Position numbers and translations under genes: made by a program. Below the pieces are notes generated by a model that made no database searches, had not been told where the DNA came from, and was given only the letters and a program-made list of their open reading frames with translations. A stretch of DNA of 64,000 nucleotides from Clavulina sp. PMI_390 (taxonomy: Eukaryota; Basidiomycota; Agaricomycetes; Cantharellales; Hydnaceae), in NCBI GenBank assembly GCA_015039315.1, contig WIDE01000005.1, positions 90,833 to 154,832 on the forward strand, given 5' to 3'. Below are positions 60,827-64,000 of this stretch, piece after piece. The number at the start of each line of letters is the position of its first letter. The first letter of the stretch is position 1.

Positions 60827-62328
60827 CTAGATGTTGAAGGGCTGGTTCGTCACAGACTCGCTGAGGGCCCACAGGCGCTCCCCATCCTCCTGTAGACAAT
60901 TCGCCAGACAACTCCGAGTCAACACAAGGGAAGAGATTGAGATGTAACACGTTCGATACCTGAGACTTTGCGTGGGGGGCTGCCGCCTGGTTGGCTACAG
61001 CGGCATCCAATAGATAGGCACCGGAATTTTCGATGATGCTAGGGTCGAACGAGGCGATGACGTAGCTGGAAGATAGAGTGATAATCAGCATGGGGCTGAG
61101 GCTATTAGGATCGAACTTACGTGGCAGTAGCCTCCTGAAGAGTCTTGGTTGGTATGAGCAGCTCCCCTTTCTCATTCTTGTAACCAAGTCTGACCCATTC
61201 AGATTCGGGAATATGGTCGGCCAAGTTGGTGCTGAAGCAAACTGTTCGATTAGAGCGGCTATCAGCTGGGGATGAAGTGATCGTTAGGGCGAGGTAGAGG
61301 CTCACTGCCGGGGTGCAACGAATAGGCAACGACGCTGACACTCTTCTCCTTCGAGCGCCTCGCCAATTCGTTAGCGAATAGGATATTGGCAGTCTTGCTC
61401 TGACCATATCCTTGCCATGGAACATATTCTTTTCCGTCCTGGAAGTTGATATCATCGAAACGGATGGCGGTCAGCCGGTGAGCGCCGCTGGTAATATTGA
61501 CGATGCGAGCAGGTGACGAAGGCGTGCCAGAGCGGGCAAGAACAGGGAACACGAGCGCGGTGAACAAGAACGGAGCGAAGTGGTTGATCCCCATATGAGA
61601 TTCGTGGCCGTCGACGGTCTTGGAGAATGGCACCGCCATTACACCAGCGCTATTAATCAAAACCTGTGAAAGGTAATGGATTTGGGGATTACGATGGGCC
61701 CGGAAGATATAAACCGTAAGTAGAAACGTGCATGGATAGGTTCATTGTACGCAAGCACATCTGCAGCCGCCTTCCGAGCGCCGTCGAGACTTCCCATGTC
61801 AAAGAGCAAAGGTCGAAGGTTGGCGGATGGAGTTCGCTGCTTGATCCACTTCATTGTTTCCTCTAGTCTGAAAGGCACGACGTCAGGATGACAATCAGGC
61901 ACGCCATTGACATAAATCATGAACTTACTTGGTCGAGCTGCGACCGCCAAGTATGATCAAACCGGCATACGGAGCCAGTTCGCCAGCGACTTCTGCGCCA
62001 TAGCTTCCCAAGGTCGCGCCTGTGTTAGCTGGTAAGAATCCAATGACCACTCGCGTCGCGCTACACTGACCGTTGATAATAACTAGAGAGAAATCGGATT
62101 AGTTGACCGTTCTGAGCCGCATTGAAGGGTATAGGTATGCTTACCGTTTTTACCGCGAATGTCTGTAGCCAAGGCTTCGACAACCTAATAGACCCAATAG
62201 CATCTCTTCGTCAGTATTCTCCTCGTCGCCAGTGATTGGTGTTCGAGGTTCTATTCGATAATAGTGGTTCTGAAATAGCTTGCCTCGTGTGCTGTCGTCT
62301 TTGCATTGAAAGTTATGGCTCCGGACAT
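60827..62328 (-). CDS. Short-chain dehydrogenase/reductase (retinol dehydrogenase-like)
   Basis: Minus strand, about nine exons, from MSGAITFNAKTTAHE at 62328 to the stop at 60827 after SVTNQPFNI. The Rossmann start is VIINGATLGSYG (TGxxxGxG-like, with the last Gly kept). INSAGVM matches the NNAG motif, the catalytic Ser is in IVNITSGAH, and the catalytic Tyr/Lys are in YGQSKTANILFANELARR. A C-terminal segment with HPG follows, as in the retinol dehydrogenase/WWOX-like group. Two introns use GC donors (GCAAGC at 62283 and GCACGT at 61731). It converges with the FAD monooxygenase, about 200 bp apart end to end, and could act in the same small pathway, but that is inference. Confidence 0.87.
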
Positions 62329-62396
62329 GTTAAGAAGGTGAATCAAAGTGTTTGAAGTGTTTGAATGGTGATTTCAACGACTTGATTTCGACGAGT

Positions 62397-62406
62397 TTAT
62401 ATATAC
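62397..62406 (-). promoter_or_regulatory. TATA box of the short-chain dehydrogenase gene
   Basis: The minus strand reads TATATATAAA about 70 bp before the start codon at 62328, a normal distance for a TATA element. Confidence 0.5.
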
Positions 62407-64000
62407 ATCTGGTGTGGAGACTCATTATGATGTGGAGGAAGCTGAGATGTGGAGGAATATTAGAATGTGGAGGTTGCCGACTATCCATGACAGTTCTCCA
62501 GGTAGCCACACGACGCGTCCACAACAGCCATAATACTGATTACACATCACAGCCGCCAAGGCATGTACTCTTTTACCTTTCAGTGTGGACGGCGATGATG
62601 CCAAGTGGAGTGGCTTGTTGTTGACTCCGAGGTCAGTCTGTCTGCTCACCGTTTGACACGTCCCTGAAGCAGACAGCCAGCTCTCAGTTGTGTACACGAG
62701 GCGCCTGTGCCATCAAACCTGACGGTTCGACGGCCTCAAGACAATTCCGTCCCCGTCTCGTGCCTCATAGATCCACGAATCGACATCACACCTCACCCGA
62801 TATACGAAGCCTCAAAATAACGCGCAGTGCTAATGACGGCCATTCTTATGCAGACTTGACAGATTTATCTATTCTCTCCGTCCAGCGCCGCCCTTCCCGG
62901 GCTTGCATCACCTGGCTACGCTGCGGTGGTTGGAGATCAATCCTGCTTTGCTGGCCTTCGCAGCAATGGTCAACTCACCTACACAGGACAATGAACTGAG
63001 ACACCACTTGAGGAAGATAGCTATTCGGCCAGAGCAAGAACTTATTGCCGGTAGATGAGGACCTTTCTGCTCTCTTGTGAGTCTTGTTTGTGGGAAGTCT
63101 AGCAAGACTATTCGCCTCGCGCCCACCACTTAGCTCAGCTCGCTTTAGGTTAAGACCTCTCACTTGGAAGGGGGTAAGTGCCGGCTCGAAAGTGATACGC
63201 CAGTTCCCTGATCCACTGTCTATCAGGAGTTCCTGCCGCTACAACATGTCCTTACCTTGAGGTTGGGCTGTGGACCCATTCTCTGGGAATTCTTGATGTT
63301 CGTGAGGAAGCTACTAATGATGGATGTCCTACCTATGTCTCCCATAACAAGGAAATGGGCGAAAACCGGACTGGGAAGGATAGCTCGAGAGAAAGCCATT
63401 GGTTTGGTTTGCACCCGCTACCAGCGGAATACTCTATGGCTTGAGGTGGGTTTATTGTTACTGGCTAATTGATACTGCATTCTGGGACCATGATTCTTTT
63501 CTTATGGTGATAGCACCTCTCCCGAGTAGTTCGACTTTGCTCAACATCCTGACTTTGTTATGATCGCGGCTGCTAAAACCACCAACGAGGCTCGTGACAT
63601 GCTTTCTCGACACCTCTTCGACGCCTTCATTGTAAAAGGGCTGCTTCTCCGCCAAGGTGTCTATTCCAGGTTGAGCATCCCCACTGATACGACGAAAAGC
63701 CGTAGTGGGAGCGGGTGTTTGTACACGCGTGCAGCACTTGTAGCTGTAGAGGTACGGGTAATCCTTCTTGCATTACACTCTCCATCTATGCGTGCTGTAG
63801 CTCATGCTTGGACCGTGGTGCCGTTTAACAGTACTCTCAATTAGAAGCTGCGACAAGAGTTTTCGCGCGGGTGGTGGAAGAATCCTTCCAATCCACTAAA
63901 CCAATATTGCAGCTTATGCCATGCTGCTCCCCCGACTCCAGATCCGACTGTAGTTGAGCAAGAAATTTAATAGGTGCAAAGATAGGTATGGAATTTGGGA
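62407..64000. other. Right-end stretch without a supportable gene
   Basis: Short open frames occur on both strands (for example 63560-63844 plus and 63655-63458 minus), but none has consistent splice sites, a recognisable family or a paralog. Part of a gene continuing past the window edge cannot be excluded. Confidence 0.35.

Noticed and set aside
1..64000. CRISPR arrays, insertion sequences, prophage or LTR retrotransposons
   Set aside because: No regularly spaced repeats, reverse transcriptase, integrase or transposase motifs or long terminal repeats were seen; the organism is a fungus.
62600..64000. Possible gene at the right edge (open frames near 63458-63844)
   Set aside because: No consistent splice sites or recognisable motif on either strand.

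Overview
The window is nuclear DNA of a filamentous basidiomycete, most likely an Agaricomycete. The evidence is intron-dense genes (introns about 50-70 nt, GT-AG with a minority GC-AG), several small DUF6534-type membrane proteins (a basidiomycete family) and fungal housekeeping proteins (ZUO1, SHR3, POL5, GYP7, RMD5, NSA1). Nothing bacterial, viral or transposon-like could be supported. Exon boundaries were worked out by hand; genes whose exons sum to an uninterrupted frame are rated highest.

Layout. 0-6.4 kb: the end of a conserved unknown gene, then two tandem paralogs of unknown function (320 aa each, same three-exon structure) with similar upstream DNA. 6.6-14.7 kb: GYP7-type Rab GAP (-), then the divergent pair NSA1 (-) and RMD5 (+) with start codons under 100 bp apart. 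15.1-20 kb: a secreted GH43 glycosidase (+), then two tandem copies of the SRP receptor beta subunit (-). 20.1-26.4 kb: two tandem Baeyer-Villiger-type flavin monooxygenases (-) around an orphan 202-aa gene. 26.8-28.3 kb: zuotin (+).

30-56.8 kb is the most distinctive part. Three tandem DUF6534-like multi-pass membrane protein genes lie on the + strand (30.0-38.8 kb) and three on the - strand (49.3-56.8 kb). They point toward each other across a single-copy block: SHR3 (-) and POL5 (+), again divergent with under 100 bp between starts, and a PhoD-like phosphatase (-). One left-array copy carries a frameshift and looks like a pseudogene. 58.2-62.3 kb: a phenol-hydroxylase-like FAD monooxygenase with a thioredoxin-like tail (+) converges with a short-chain dehydrogenase (-). 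The last 1.7 kb holds nothing I can support.

The genes do not form one pathway. The theme is conserved single-copy genes interleaved with four locally duplicated families, making the window a recent gene-duplication hotspot. The two oxidase regions (20-26 kb and 58-62 kb) could serve catabolism or secondary metabolism, but no synthase or terpene cyclase is visible. The inverted triplets of DUF6534-like genes are the best candidate for poorly described biology.
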